DNA of 64,000 nucleotides, taken from NCBI GenBank assembly GCA_016705235.1, contig JADIYP010000007.1:372001-436000 (forward strand). The letters run 5' to 3'. This document shows positions 44,301 to 51,786 of this stretch, piece after piece (positions within the stretch are counted from its first letter, which is position 1; every line of letters starts with the position of its first letter). The DNA comes from Candidatus Leptovillus affinis. GTDB taxonomy: Bacteria; Chloroflexota; Anaerolineae; Promineifilales; Promineifilaceae. A model generated the notes under the pieces. The model did no database searches. It saw only the letters and a list, made by a program, of their open reading frames with translations, and was not told the origin of the DNA. The translations under genes and the position numbers were made by a program.

Positions 44301-45493
44301 ATCCATTCGACCTGCGTATCTACTGGGACGATGCGATGATGGCCGGCGACCGTTGGTATGGCGGCTTTAGCCTGGGCACAGAAGCAGCGCAGCCCGGCAA
44401 CATCGGCTTCGTGCCGGTTGATCTGCACCGCCTGGAAGATGACGTGACCAAGACGGCCAGCGCCAATACGGCAATGCCCGGGGACACCATCACCTACACC
44501 ATCACCATCCAGCCCAATGTTTTGGGTGAAGACCTCACCTACAACATCATAGATACCATTCCCGACGGCCTGACCTATGTACCCGGCTCGGCGACCGCCT
44601 CAAGCGGCAGCGTCCTAGTTGGGTTGGATACCGTCTTCTGGACCGGTGACATGATTTCGCCGCTGAATGCGCAGCCGAAATACAACATCACCACCCCGGC
44701 CACGGACCCGATGTGTGATACCGGTTTCGGAGGTTATGTCAACTTGCAAGGCTTTGGGATTTTCCCGCAGTCCACCATTGTAGGCGACACCGAACGATTC
44801 TCGGCATTCCCAACAGGCAGCCCGTTCAATTTCTACGGCATTGACTACACAGGTCTGTCGTTTACCGATGATGGTTTCCTCATCTTTGATGGGGCGAACA
44901 ACTATGGCGGCTCACCGTGGGTACCACAAACCCTGCCGAACCCGGCTCTGCCGAACAATGTTGCAGCCATCCTGTGGCAAGACTTCGAACTCTTCTACGA
45001 TTTGGCAACGAACCAGGGCGTCAGCCTGGCAACCGCTGGAGCAAACGTGGTCGTGGTTGAGTACGACAACGTTGAATGGTTTGGCGGCAGCGCCGATCAA
45101 TTTGACTTCCAAGCCGTCCTCTTACGCCAACCATCGGACGCGCCGGGCGATTACGAAATCGTCTTCGCTTATAACAATCTTAACGGCGATCTGTCTCTTG
45201 ATCCGTTCACCATTGGCGTCGAGGATGCGACTGGCGGTTACGCCAACGCGTTCTTGAACCGCGCCAACGCGGGCAGCCTGGTCAATGGCGACATGGTTTG
45301 CTTCGATTTCGTGCCCGGAGAATTGGTACCGGTAGAGATTACCTACCAGGTGAAGGTGGCTGCCGGCTTCCTCGGCGCGTTGTCGAAGGATGTCCGGTCT
45401 TACACCAGCAACCCCGGCGGACAGATGAACTCTACGCTCTCCGTCCTGGTTGTGGGTATACCCACCTATATGCCTGTTATGGTCAAACCGTAA
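41360..45493 (+). CDS. Secreted subtilisin-like (S8) protease with PA and DUF11 domains
   Basis: About 1377 residues. The signal peptide MRRKILLVTLMLVALLVANA is followed by an inhibitor I9-like propeptide. The catalytic domain has D202 (GVIDTGID), H278 (GDGHGSHTAS), N386 (SAGNAGPG) and S620 (SGTSMASPHVAG), with a PA-type insert between N and S. Further on come beta-rich modules, a DUF11 repeat (DVTKTASANTAMPGDTITYT, near 1025-1100) and a NIDO-like region. No cell-wall anchor is seen, so the protein is probably released or surface-held. GGAGG at 41344 fits ATG 41360 better than 41351. A strong terminator follows. Confidence 0.92.
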   Translation: MRRKILLVTLMLVALLVANAVAIAAEPDADAPIFEEAVATPVGSGVVVQPKDAAGPATYMVILNDVPLASYRGGIEGLAATNLSASGSSKVNANSAASEAYLAYLDGRRAAAIADANAAIGRSLNILFEYKASISGYAAEMTPAEAAVIAKLGNVKFVERERMFEVQTDAGPAWIGATTIWDGTATGGIGTEGEGVLVGVIDTGIDPWNPSFAATGDDGYTHTNPFGAGTFLGVCDPTNTSPPAGEVAYDPTFICNDKLVGAYGYTASDPNPRDGDGHGSHTASTVAGNHIYTSTITTPTDIYTATISGVAPHANIIMYDGCIDGGGCPGASLSAARDQLILDGVDVVNYSIGSGSPTGDPWADTEALQWLAIRDAGIFVATSAGNAGPGDATIGSPGDLPWLTTVAAASHNRAFLQELTLDDGVNPPLTLAGLAMSSGLAATPIVFAEDYANPPTISVDDARLCKDGIFPPGTFSGEIVICERGTYGRVAKGQTVLNGGAGGYILAQPSVVGGGPGALSADPHVLPAIHIDYTTYQQLKAYVAAATGTVNGTIAGATLDVADAHGDILAAFSSRGPNRGFFTDLVVPNVTAPGRDVWAAYHQGPGGDGDYTWNVISGTSMASPHVAGAGALMVAVHPTWTPAQIESALMSTGVRTVINDDGVNTATPFAQGAGRVNLEDAAQAGLVLDVTTAEFDNSDPRTGGDPSALNLAELGNSNCVQSCSWVRTVESTLAAAETYTLTLDLPAGMTGDVTPSSFTIGPAASQTFTVTVDVLGLDETWHFGSLEITPAGAATPAQHMPLAVLPNKGDLPASVTLQARRDAGSDVVTNLTAIQITDLTIENFGLAKGMEYNISLDVDPTNGDAFDDINGDGIFYTTVSVPADAKRLVAEVTESAAPDVDLFIGQGSTPSAATQVCSSTTGSFVEYCDVTDPAAGTWWILVQSWSASATPPDAIKFFIGVVAGDEGNMMVEGPTAVAALDPFDLRIYWDDAMMAGDRWYGGFSLGTEAAQPGNIGFVPVDLHRLEDDVTKTASANTAMPGDTITYTITIQPNVLGEDLTYNIIDTIPDGLTYVPGSATASSGSVLVGLDTVFWTGDMISPLNAQPKYNITTPATDPMCDTGFGGYVNLQGFGIFPQSTIVGDTERFSAFPTGSPFNFYGIDYTGLSFTDDGFLIFDGANNYGGSPWVPQTLPNPALPNNVAAILWQDFELFYDLATNQGVSLATAGANVVVVEYDNVEWFGGSADQFDFQAVLLRQPSDAPGDYEIVFAYNNLNGDLSLDPFTIGVEDATGGYANAFLNRANAGSLVNGDMVCFDFVPGELVPVEITYQVKVAAGFLGALSKDVRSYTSNPGGQMNSTLSVLVVGIPTYMPVMVKP

Positions 45494-45552
45494 CAGCAAA
45501 CGGCCGAATCTCGGAGGTACGTTACTCTGGGATGAAAGCTGGTAGTTAAACT

Positions 45553-45597
45553 AAAAACCACCTGGGACGGCCGTTCCGTTCCAGGTGGTTTTTTTGT
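45553..45597. terminator. Bidirectional terminator between subtilase and gmk
   Basis: AAACCACCTGG and CCAGGTGGTTT flank a loop that contains ACGGCCGT; T runs follow on the plus strand and TTTTTAG on the minus strand. It serves both convergent genes. Confidence 0.9.
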
Positions 45598-45644
45598 GGA
45601 TGGGGAGAGGGGGAAACGGCCGTTCCCCCCACACGCTACGCCGC

Positions 45645-46271
45645 CTAAAGCACCACCGGCGACTGGTCTGTCCGGCAGTGCTGCGATTCAATAATACTCA
45701 GAATTTGCTGCACGGCCGTCTCCTGCGCCCCTTCCGCATTCACCACAAAAAAATCGAACTCGTCGGTGCGCTTCATTTCTTGCCGCGCTGTCGCAATCCG
45801 CAAACTCAAACTATCCCCAGACTCCGATTTTCGCTCACGCAGCCGCCGCTCCAATTCTTCTTCCGATTCGGACATGAGGAAAACAGACACGGCATTGGGA
45901 ACCAGTTTGCGAATGGTGGCTGCGCCTTGCACATCCACCCGCATGATCACATCGCGCCCACTGGCTAACGCATCGCGGATTTGCTGTTTGGGGATGCCCT
46001 TAAAATCGTTGTACACAACAGCATATTCCAATAAATCATTGTTCTCAATCATGCGGGCAAATTCATCGTTGGACATGAAAAAATAATCCTGTCCATGCAC
46101 CTCCCCAACACGAGGCGGCCGGGTAGTAGCTGTGACCACAAAATAAAAATTGTCCGGCCGACGATCAATCAACTGCCGGGCAATGGTATCTTTGCCCACG
46201 CCAGACGGCCCGGAGATAACGAGCAGCACCGGGTAAATGGGGCGTTGGTATAAACTGTCTTCGTCTTTCAT
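45645..46271 (-). CDS. gmk: Guanylate kinase
   Basis: Phosphorylates GMP to GDP. About 208 residues with P-loop VISGPSGVGKDTIARQL, the GMP-binding stretch TTRPPRVGEVHGQDYFFMS and the lid region RRLRERKSES. ATG 46271 has AGGTG upstream and matches the family, so the seven-codon longer frame is not used. The gene is transcribed alone toward the subtilase terminator. Confidence 0.95.
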   Translation of the reverse strand: MKDEDSLYQRPIYPVLLVISGPSGVGKDTIARQLIDRRPDNFYFVVTATTRPPRVGEVHGQDYFFMSNDEFARMIENNDLLEYAVVYNDFKGIPKQQIRDALASGRDVIMRVDVQGAATIRKLVPNAVSVFLMSESEEELERRLRERKSESGDSLSLRIATARQEMKRTDEFDFFVVNAEGAQETAVQQILSIIESQHCRTDQSPVVL

Positions 46272-46315
46272 GTTTGCACCTATTTTCGACAAAAGTATAA
46301 TGACCCTGAATGCGG

Positions 46316-46366
46316 AAGGACGAATGACGGAAGACGATTACGCTACGCCTTTCGCCCTTCGTCCTT
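46316..46366. repeat. AAGGACGAA inverted repeat upstream of gmk
   Basis: AAGGACGAA (46316-46324) and TTCGTCCTT (46358-46366) bracket low-complexity ACGGAAGACG text in the gap between gmk and fmdB. A second pair, ACCTGAA with TTCAGGT, lies at about 46392-46433. Confidence 0.6.
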
Positions 46367-46461
46367 TATGATTTCAACCCATTGTCAGGCTCACCTGAAA
46401 AGGTCATACTTCCCTTTTCGGGGCATTCAGGTTATCCATTTAAGAAGGTTTATATCTATAC

Positions 46462-46521
46462 AGACCCTCATGGTTTGCTCTTGAGAAGTTCGACCTTTGG
46501 GAACTCAAACCCTCAGGGTCT
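46462..46521. repeat. 60-bp intergenic element, diverged copy 5
   Basis: Arms AGACCCTCATGGTTT and AAACCCTCAGGGTCT, 60 bp end to end. Both arms have changed at the same positions, partly keeping pairing; the core is degraded and reads best on the minus strand (CTCAAGAGCAAACC). Confidence 0.65.
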
Positions 46522-46556
46522 TGCCAGATAAACCGCAACAAATACAAAGGTTTATT

Positions 46557-46946
46557 ATGCCCGTTTATGAATTTCGCTGCCAGGATTGTCGCCGGCCGGT
46601 ACGACTGGCCTTTACGTTTGCCGAATACGGACAAGTGCCGCCCATTTGCCCCCACTGCCACAGCGCCAATCTAAAACGGCGTATCGGCCGTGTGGCCGTG
46701 GCTAAATCGGAAGATTCGCGCCTCGATTCGATGATGGACGACAGCGCTCTGGGCGCGCTGGACGATGAAGACCCACAGGCCATTGGCCGGTTTATGCGCA
46801 AAATGAGCCGGGAGATGGGCGAAGATATGGGCGACGAATTTAATGAGGTGGTGGGCCGGTTGGAAAGCGGGGAATCGCCGGAAGCCATTGAAGCCTCCAT
46901 GCCCGATTTGGGCGGGGATTCCGGCATGTCGAACGATTTTATGTAA
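46557..46946 (+). CDS. FmdB-family zinc-ribbon protein
   Basis: 129 residues. The N-terminal zinc ribbon starts PVYEFRCQDCRRPVRLAFTF and closes with CPHCHSANLKRRI, the CxxC..CxxC of FmdB regulatory-like proteins. An acidic, helix-rich tail follows (DDEDPQAIGRFMRKMSREMGEDMGDEF). ATG 46557 is the family start. It lies between two 60-bp elements; its function is unknown. Confidence 0.88.
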   Translation: MPVYEFRCQDCRRPVRLAFTFAEYGQVPPICPHCHSANLKRRIGRVAVAKSEDSRLDSMMDDSALGALDDEDPQAIGRFMRKMSREMGEDMGDEFNEVVGRLESGESPEAIEASMPDLGGDSGMSNDFM

Positions 46947-46980
46947 ATCCCAGGCAACTGTTCAGGGGTCTCTGGTTAGA

Positions 46981-47040
46981 AGACCCCAAGGGTTTAACAC
47001 CCAAATAATCCAAATTCTCAGGAACAAACCCTTGGGGTCT
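46981..47040. repeat. 60-bp intergenic element, copy 6
   Basis: Both 15-bp arms are perfect (AGACCCCAAGGGTTT and AAACCCTTGGGGTCT). The core is AATAATCCAAATTCTC. It lies between the convergent fmdB-like and tmk genes. Confidence 0.88.
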
Positions 47041-47065
47041 GCATACGTTACAAACCAGGCGTGAT

Positions 47066-47701
47066 TTAAGCCAGGCTGGCCTGATATTGGCGCAGGCGAT
47101 CCATGACCACGCGCTGCAAATCAGCCTGGACATTTGTTTTGGGGCGATCAGCATTGATGGTGACCCAGCGCTGCGGGTCGTTGGCGGCCAGGGCATGGTA
47201 GCCCTGGCGCACACGCTGGTGAAAGCTAACGGCTTCCAGGTCCAGCCGGTTCATTTCATCGCCGCCCGATTGGCGGCGCGCCAACCCACGTTCCACGTCG
47301 ATATCCAGCAAAATAGTCAGGTGAGGAGACAATCCGCCGGTGGCAATGCGGGTGAGGGTGTGTAAATCGCTCAGGTTGAGGGCACGGCCGTATCCCTGAT
47401 AAGCAATCGTGCTGTCAGCAAACCGGTCGCACAAGACGATTTTGCCGGCCGCCAGGGCGGGTCGGATGAGTTCTTCGACGTGTTGGGCGCGCGAGGCAGC
47501 GTAGAGAAGCACTTCGGTAACGGCCGTCATCTCCCCATTGGCCACATCATGCAAACAAGCCCGAATCTGGTCGCCAATGCGCGTGCCGCCCGGTTCCCGC
47601 GTTTGCAGCACCGCCAAACCCTGCCCGCGCAAATACGCCGCCAACAACCCGATCTGGCTCGATTTCCCGCTCCCCTCTGGCCCTTCCAATGTAATAAACA
47701 T
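47066..47701 (-). CDS. tmk: Thymidylate kinase
   Basis: Converts dTMP to dTDP. About 211 residues with P-loop ITLEGPEGSGKSSQIGLLA, the DRx motif CDRFADSTIAYQGYGR and the lid region ARRQSGGDEMNR. ATG 47701 (MFITLEG) fits the family; the upstream in-frame start adds three residues only. It is followed by a 60-bp element. Confidence 0.95.
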   Translation of the reverse strand: MFITLEGPEGSGKSSQIGLLAAYLRGQGLAVLQTREPGGTRIGDQIRACLHDVANGEMTAVTEVLLYAASRAQHVEELIRPALAAGKIVLCDRFADSTIAYQGYGRALNLSDLHTLTRIATGGLSPHLTILLDIDVERGLARRQSGGDEMNRLDLEAVSFHQRVRQGYHALAANDPQRWVTINADRPKTNVQADLQRVVMDRLRQYQASLA

Positions 47702-47727
47702 GCCGCCCACCCTGTGATAAAAAGACC

Positions 47728-47836
47728 CTAGCAGTCTGTCGGAGAACCTCTTTTTGTAGCCGGGGTATCCTTACCCCGCCTCTGGAAGACGCGGTAAGAA
47801 ACCGCGGCTACGGGTACTTTTCCGACAAACTGCTAG
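47728..47836. repeat. Large inverted repeat (CTAGCAGTCTGTCGGA type)
   Basis: Ends CTAGCAGTCTGTCGGA and TCCGACAAACTGCTAG are near-perfect 16-bp inverted repeats; the interior has a second nested pair (GTAGCCGGGGT... with ...CGCGGCTAC). No coding capacity. A one-arm relative lies at 40739-40754. Confidence 0.75.
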
Positions 47837-47846
47837 AGGTTCTACA

Positions 47847-47863
47847 AAACCCTTGGGGTCTGT
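47847..47863. repeat. Single arm of the 60-bp element
   Basis: AAAACCCTTGGGGTCTG stands alone downstream of the large inverted repeat, before the R3H ATPase stop; the left arm and core are missing. Confidence 0.6.
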
Positions 47864-47884
47864 CAAGAATCAGGTTACAAACGA

Positions 47885-49582
47885 TTAACGATCATTCCGT
47901 CGCTCATTAAAAATACGGACAAAACGCTGCGGCTCCTTGCCATAACTGTGCGAGACCAAATTTGCCTGCCGGGCCATCTGGTGCTGATACCGGCGCACCG
48001 ATGAACTGACAGGCGTCAGATCAACCGAGTTTTGGCCGGTTAGAACCTGCTGAATGGCCCGCTCGGCTTCGGTCACGGCCACGTCAAACGGGTCTTCCGG
48101 CTTCACATCCAAATCCAGCACCTGAACCAAAAAGCTTTCCATTTGGGAAACTGTGTTGGCCCGCAGCACGTACACCGGAATCCGCATATGCTCGGCCTGG
48201 CTTACCAATTTACGCTGTTTGCGGTAATAACTCTTCAGGGTCAGGTAAACATCTGCGTCGGCCAGATTTTCTACGATGTCGATGCGTGTTTTGAGCTGTT
48301 TGGCCGCCTGATAGAGACGGTTGCGGGCAATGCCAAACACATAGATGTTCAGCCCTTTTCGTTCTTGCGGGCCGTCATCGGGAGTACTCACCGGTTCGGG
48401 CGCGCTGGTATCCAGGCGGATACGGCCGTTTGCCCCATTAGGCGTTCTGGGCGATGGCTCACTGCTGCGGCTGCGATCGGTGCGCTGCACGCTGCGCGAA
48501 TCTCGCGGCGTGCGCGTCTCGCGGTCCGGCAGCGGCTCTCGCCGCCCGGTTACCGCCGACGACGTGACCAACATGGTCTGCTGCTCTTTGTGAATGTTGC
48601 CCTCATCATCGCGGGAGAGCATTTCCACGTCAAAGGGCTGCCCGCGCAGCATGGCATCCACCGAGGTAGTGACATCAAGATGAACCAGAAGCTGCTGGCG
48701 GCTTTGGATCTCGATCAGCACGTCGAAGGTCGGCGGGGCGCGGCGTTCTAACACAGTCTTTTGCGTGCCACGCCGGCGCGCTTCCTCGTCCGAAAGCGTC
48801 ACACTTTCGATGCCGCCCACCAGGTCCGATAAGGTGGGGTTGAGCAGCAGGTTTTCCAGGCTGTTGCCGTGCGCGGTGCCAATCAACTGCACGCCGCGCT
48901 CATTGATCGTGCGCGCCGCTTCAGCTTCTCGTTCCCGCCCAATTTCATCAATGACGATGACTTCCGGGTTGTGGTTTTCTACGGCTTCGATCATGGTTTC
49001 GTGTTGGTGCGACGGCCGTGATACCTGCATCCGTCTGGCCCGCCCCACGGCCGGATGCGGAATATCGCCATCGCCGCCAATTTCGTTGGACGTGTCCACG
49101 ATAACCACGCGCTTTTGTTCGGCCAGCACGCGGGCCATCTCGCGCAGCATGGTGGTTTTGCCCACGCCAGGGCGACCCAACAACAAAATGCTGTGCCCTT
49201 CGGCCACAATATCGGCGATGATGTCGATGGTGCCATACACGGCGCGGCCCACCCGGCAGGTGAGGCCAACCACCTGCCCCCGACGGTTGCGAATGCCAGA
49301 AATGCGGTGCAGAGTGCGGGCAATGCCCGTCCGGTTGTCGTCGTCGAAATCGCCTATGCTGGCCACCACGCCATCAATTTCCACCTGAGAAATTTCGATA
49401 GAGTTGAGGAGGATTTCCCCGTCGACATAACGGGCTGCGGGAATACGGCCCAGGTCCATCACGATTTCCAAAAGTTCGTGTTGGCGTCCGATTTCTTCAA
49501 TTTTATGGCGAACCCGCAAGGGTAAAATGGTTAGCAGGGCTTCTAAATCTTCTCTAGCTTGTTTTTGTACGTGTTCTGTCAT
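47885..49582 (-). CDS. AAA ATPase with C-terminal R3H domain (Ycf45/SpoIIIAA-like)
   Basis: 565 residues. An N-terminal domain precedes an ATPase core with Walker A LLLGRPGVGKTTMLREMA and Walker B VIVIDEIGRE, and a sensor-like LIGTAHGNSLENLL. A variable Arg/Ser/Pro linker (about 335-395) leads to the C-terminal R3H motif region RYQHQMARQANLVSHSYG and EPQRFVRIF, expected to bind single-stranded nucleic acid. Relatives are found in cyanobacteria, Firmicutes and plastids without a settled role. Its start overlaps the upstream GNAT-like gene by 29 bp. Confidence 0.88.
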   Translation of the reverse strand: MTEHVQKQAREDLEALLTILPLRVRHKIEEIGRQHELLEIVMDLGRIPAARYVDGEILLNSIEISQVEIDGVVASIGDFDDDNRTGIARTLHRISGIRNRRGQVVGLTCRVGRAVYGTIDIIADIVAEGHSILLLGRPGVGKTTMLREMARVLAEQKRVVIVDTSNEIGGDGDIPHPAVGRARRMQVSRPSHQHETMIEAVENHNPEVIVIDEIGREREAEAARTINERGVQLIGTAHGNSLENLLLNPTLSDLVGGIESVTLSDEEARRRGTQKTVLERRAPPTFDVLIEIQSRQQLLVHLDVTTSVDAMLRGQPFDVEMLSRDDEGNIHKEQQTMLVTSSAVTGRREPLPDRETRTPRDSRSVQRTDRSRSSEPSPRTPNGANGRIRLDTSAPEPVSTPDDGPQERKGLNIYVFGIARNRLYQAAKQLKTRIDIVENLADADVYLTLKSYYRKQRKLVSQAEHMRIPVYVLRANTVSQMESFLVQVLDLDVKPEDPFDVAVTEAERAIQQVLTGQNSVDLTPVSSSVRRYQHQMARQANLVSHSYGKEPQRFVRIFNERRNDR

Positions 49583-50660
49583 GAACGCTTGTTTTTCCGT
49601 TGTGTTTAATGCGCCGGTATGGCTGCACCATGGGGGCTGATGCGGGGATACCTTGCGCTTCTAGTACGGCCGTTGGCTCTTCCAGCGGCTTTCGTTGGTG
49701 TTTGACGGTATGCCGAACCATGACGGCCTGGCTGCCCCACAAACTAAATCCGGCGCGGTTTAATGGACCTTGCAGCCAGCTTTGATAGCGCCGCACGCAA
49801 CAGAAAACCGGGCAGGTAACGGCCGGTTTAGCGATGTGCAGGGCAGCGGCCACAATTTCGTCCACACGCGATTCAGCGTGAGGGTGGATGAAGAGCCGCA
49901 GCCAGGAGGCCAGCGGCCCTTTTTGAATATGCACGAAGGCTGTTACTTCCCCTTCTTCACGCAGCACCCAGCTCTCGCCGCTATGCAACGGGGGCAGGCT
50001 CTCCACCATTTGCACCAGCCGGGGGACCGTATTGGCGTAAAGCAGTTGAATGTCCCAATCGTCGGTTGGCTGGCGTTGGCTCAATACAGTGGTCTGTGGC
50101 GGCGGATTCCTGGTTCCGTTTTCTAAAACCCAAATATCTTGCCGGGTGTAAACCGCGAATCCGGCGCGGCGCAAAATCGGCAGTTCATGGCCGATTTCGC
50201 TGACTTCGGCTACCAGGCTGTGTTTGCCGCGATGGCCCATTTCCACCACAGCCTGATCCAAGAGCGCCAACCACACGGTTTCGTTTTGCGCGGCCTGGTT
50301 TAGTTGGGGGTCTGGCGGATCTGAATGGACGGGGGGCATTGGGGAGGAAACGGCCGTTTCCCCCCCATTTTCACCCTTTGCCAACACACCTGCCGGAGCC
50401 GCCCCTATCGGGGTCGCCCCAACATAAAAAACATGCGCATGAGGCGATTCTTCTCGTACCTGCAGTTGAATAAACCCCAACACATTTCGTCCATCCGATT
50501 TCCAAACCAATGTCGGATAATCGCCGCTGACCATACTCACCAACGCATCACGTACCGGATGAGAATTATGCGTCAGAGCGGATTCAGTGTGTAGGGAAAC
50601 TGCGTACTCGCTCAACCTGTAGACAAGCGTCAAATCGCGCAGCGTAAAGGGACGTATCAT
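49554..50660 (-). CDS. GNAT-like acetyltransferase-fold protein
   Basis: About 368 residues beginning MIRPFTLRDLTLVYRLSEYA, a common GNAT opening. A second acyltransferase-like part is suggested by SWVLREEGEVTAFVHIQKGP and WLRLFIHPHAES. The CoA-binding loop is not clear, so activity is uncertain. The start ATG 50660 is used instead of the frame opening at 50720. A Pro/Gly-rich insert (about 110-135) carries an ACGGCCGT. It overlaps and is probably co-expressed with the R3H ATPase. Confidence 0.6.
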   Translation of the reverse strand: MIRPFTLRDLTLVYRLSEYAVSLHTESALTHNSHPVRDALVSMVSGDYPTLVWKSDGRNVLGFIQLQVREESPHAHVFYVGATPIGAAPAGVLAKGENGGETAVSSPMPPVHSDPPDPQLNQAAQNETVWLALLDQAVVEMGHRGKHSLVAEVSEIGHELPILRRAGFAVYTRQDIWVLENGTRNPPPQTTVLSQRQPTDDWDIQLLYANTVPRLVQMVESLPPLHSGESWVLREEGEVTAFVHIQKGPLASWLRLFIHPHAESRVDEIVAAALHIAKPAVTCPVFCCVRRYQSWLQGPLNRAGFSLWGSQAVMVRHTVKHQRKPLEEPTAVLEAQGIPASAPMVQPYRRIKHNGKTSVHDRTRTKTS

Positions 50661-50769
50661 ATCGTAGAGTTTAACAATCGCCGGATACCAAATCAAGCAG
50701 CCGACAAAATTATACAACAAATACTAAGATTACATACGGCCGCTTCCTTACCCATTTTGGCAACTGTGC

Positions 50770-50775
50770 TATAAT
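50770..50775 (+). promoter_or_regulatory. Possible -10 box of the sdh operon
   Basis: TATAAT in the 236-bp divergent gap, about 120 bp before sdhC. No strong -35 stands 17 bp before it. A TTGACA at 50802-50807 has only a poor -10 (TAAGAT, 14-bp spacing), so the true start is open. Confidence 0.35.
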
Positions 50776-50896
50776 CCGAAAAATCTTTCCCGACCAACAT
50801 TTTGACAGATTTGTCCAATCGTAAGATTCGTCCAATTAGCCAAAATGGTCAAAATTTGTTTAGTTAGCCCACTACGGAAGACAAGGAGAAAGTTTT

Positions 50897-51346
50897 ATGT
50901 CAACACTTGCCCTGACGATACGCGAAAGCATTCGTTACCGTGGTCGAAGTGGTCATTGGAGTTGGGTGGCGCACCGTATTTCCGGTTTGGCCATCCTGCT
51001 TTTCCTGACAATCCACGTCTGGGACACCGCCAACGCCCACTTTTACCCCCACCTCTATGAGTGGTTTGTGGATATTTTCAAATGGCCGCCCATTGCTCTC
51101 GGTGAAATTCCACTGATGGCGGCCGTTTTATACCATGCCTTCAATGGCATTCGCATCTCCATTCTGGATTTCAAACCAGAATTATGGAAGCACCAACAAC
51201 GATCAACCCAGATCACCTGGGGACTTTTTCTGGTCATTTTCATCCCCATCGCCATCGTTATGTTTATCACCATGATCCAACATTGGCAGCATATGGGCGA
51301 TGCGTGGATGCAGTTCCCACGCCTCAGCGACTATCCACCCCGATAA
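50897..51346 (+). CDS. sdhC: Succinate dehydrogenase cytochrome b subunit
   Basis: 149 residues with three membrane segments. Conserved SGHWSWVAHRISGLAILLFLTIHVWD holds a candidate haem histidine, and LYHAFNGIRISILDF the second-helix motif. It anchors the complex in the membrane and passes electrons to quinone. AAGGAG lies ten bases before the ATG. It is the first gene of sdhCDAB. Confidence 0.92.
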   Translation: MSTLALTIRESIRYRGRSGHWSWVAHRISGLAILLFLTIHVWDTANAHFYPHLYEWFVDIFKWPPIALGEIPLMAAVLYHAFNGIRISILDFKPELWKHQQRSTQITWGLFLVIFIPIAIVMFITMIQHWQHMGDAWMQFPRLSDYPPR

Positions 51347-51367
51347 TCATTTATAGGAGAGCCTGAT

Positions 51368-51775
51368 ATGACAACAGCGAATGTAACTGGCGTAACACAC
51401 CGAAAAGTACAGGTCCAATCCAATCTCGAGCGCTGGGCTTTTCTTTTTATGCGGGTTTCCGGCATTGCTCTGCTCGTTTTGGCCGTGGGCCACATGATGA
51501 TTCAACACGTCCTCAACAGTTCCTCGAATCTGACCATTATGTTTGTGGCCGAGCGCTGGAACCTGTGGGGCTGGAAAGTTTTCGACATGCTGCTGCTGGC
51601 CTTTGCCTATATGCACGGCATGAACGGTTTCCGCAACGTTTTGGAAGATTACATCCACAATCGGCAAACGGTAAAAATTGTTAATACGATTTTGGTCGTT
51701 TTTGCCGTCATTACCATCCTTTGGGCAGGTTTTGCAATTGCCAGTTTCGACTCGGCGCCCTTTTTAGGAAATTGA
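51368..51775 (+). CDS. sdhD: Succinate dehydrogenase membrane anchor subunit
   Basis: 135 residues with three membrane segments. RWAFLFMRVSGIALLVLAVGHMMIQH and the helix with AYMHGMNGFRNVLEDY are characteristic, with histidines suited to bind haem b. It pairs with SdhC. TAGGAGAG precedes the ATG. The stop is 11 bp before sdhA. Confidence 0.9.
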   Translation: MTTANVTGVTHRKVQVQSNLERWAFLFMRVSGIALLVLAVGHMMIQHVLNSSSNLTIMFVAERWNLWGWKVFDMLLLAFAYMHGMNGFRNVLEDYIHNRQTVKIVNTILVVFAVITILWAGFAIASFDSAPFLGN

Positions 51776-51786
51776 GGTTTAACACG

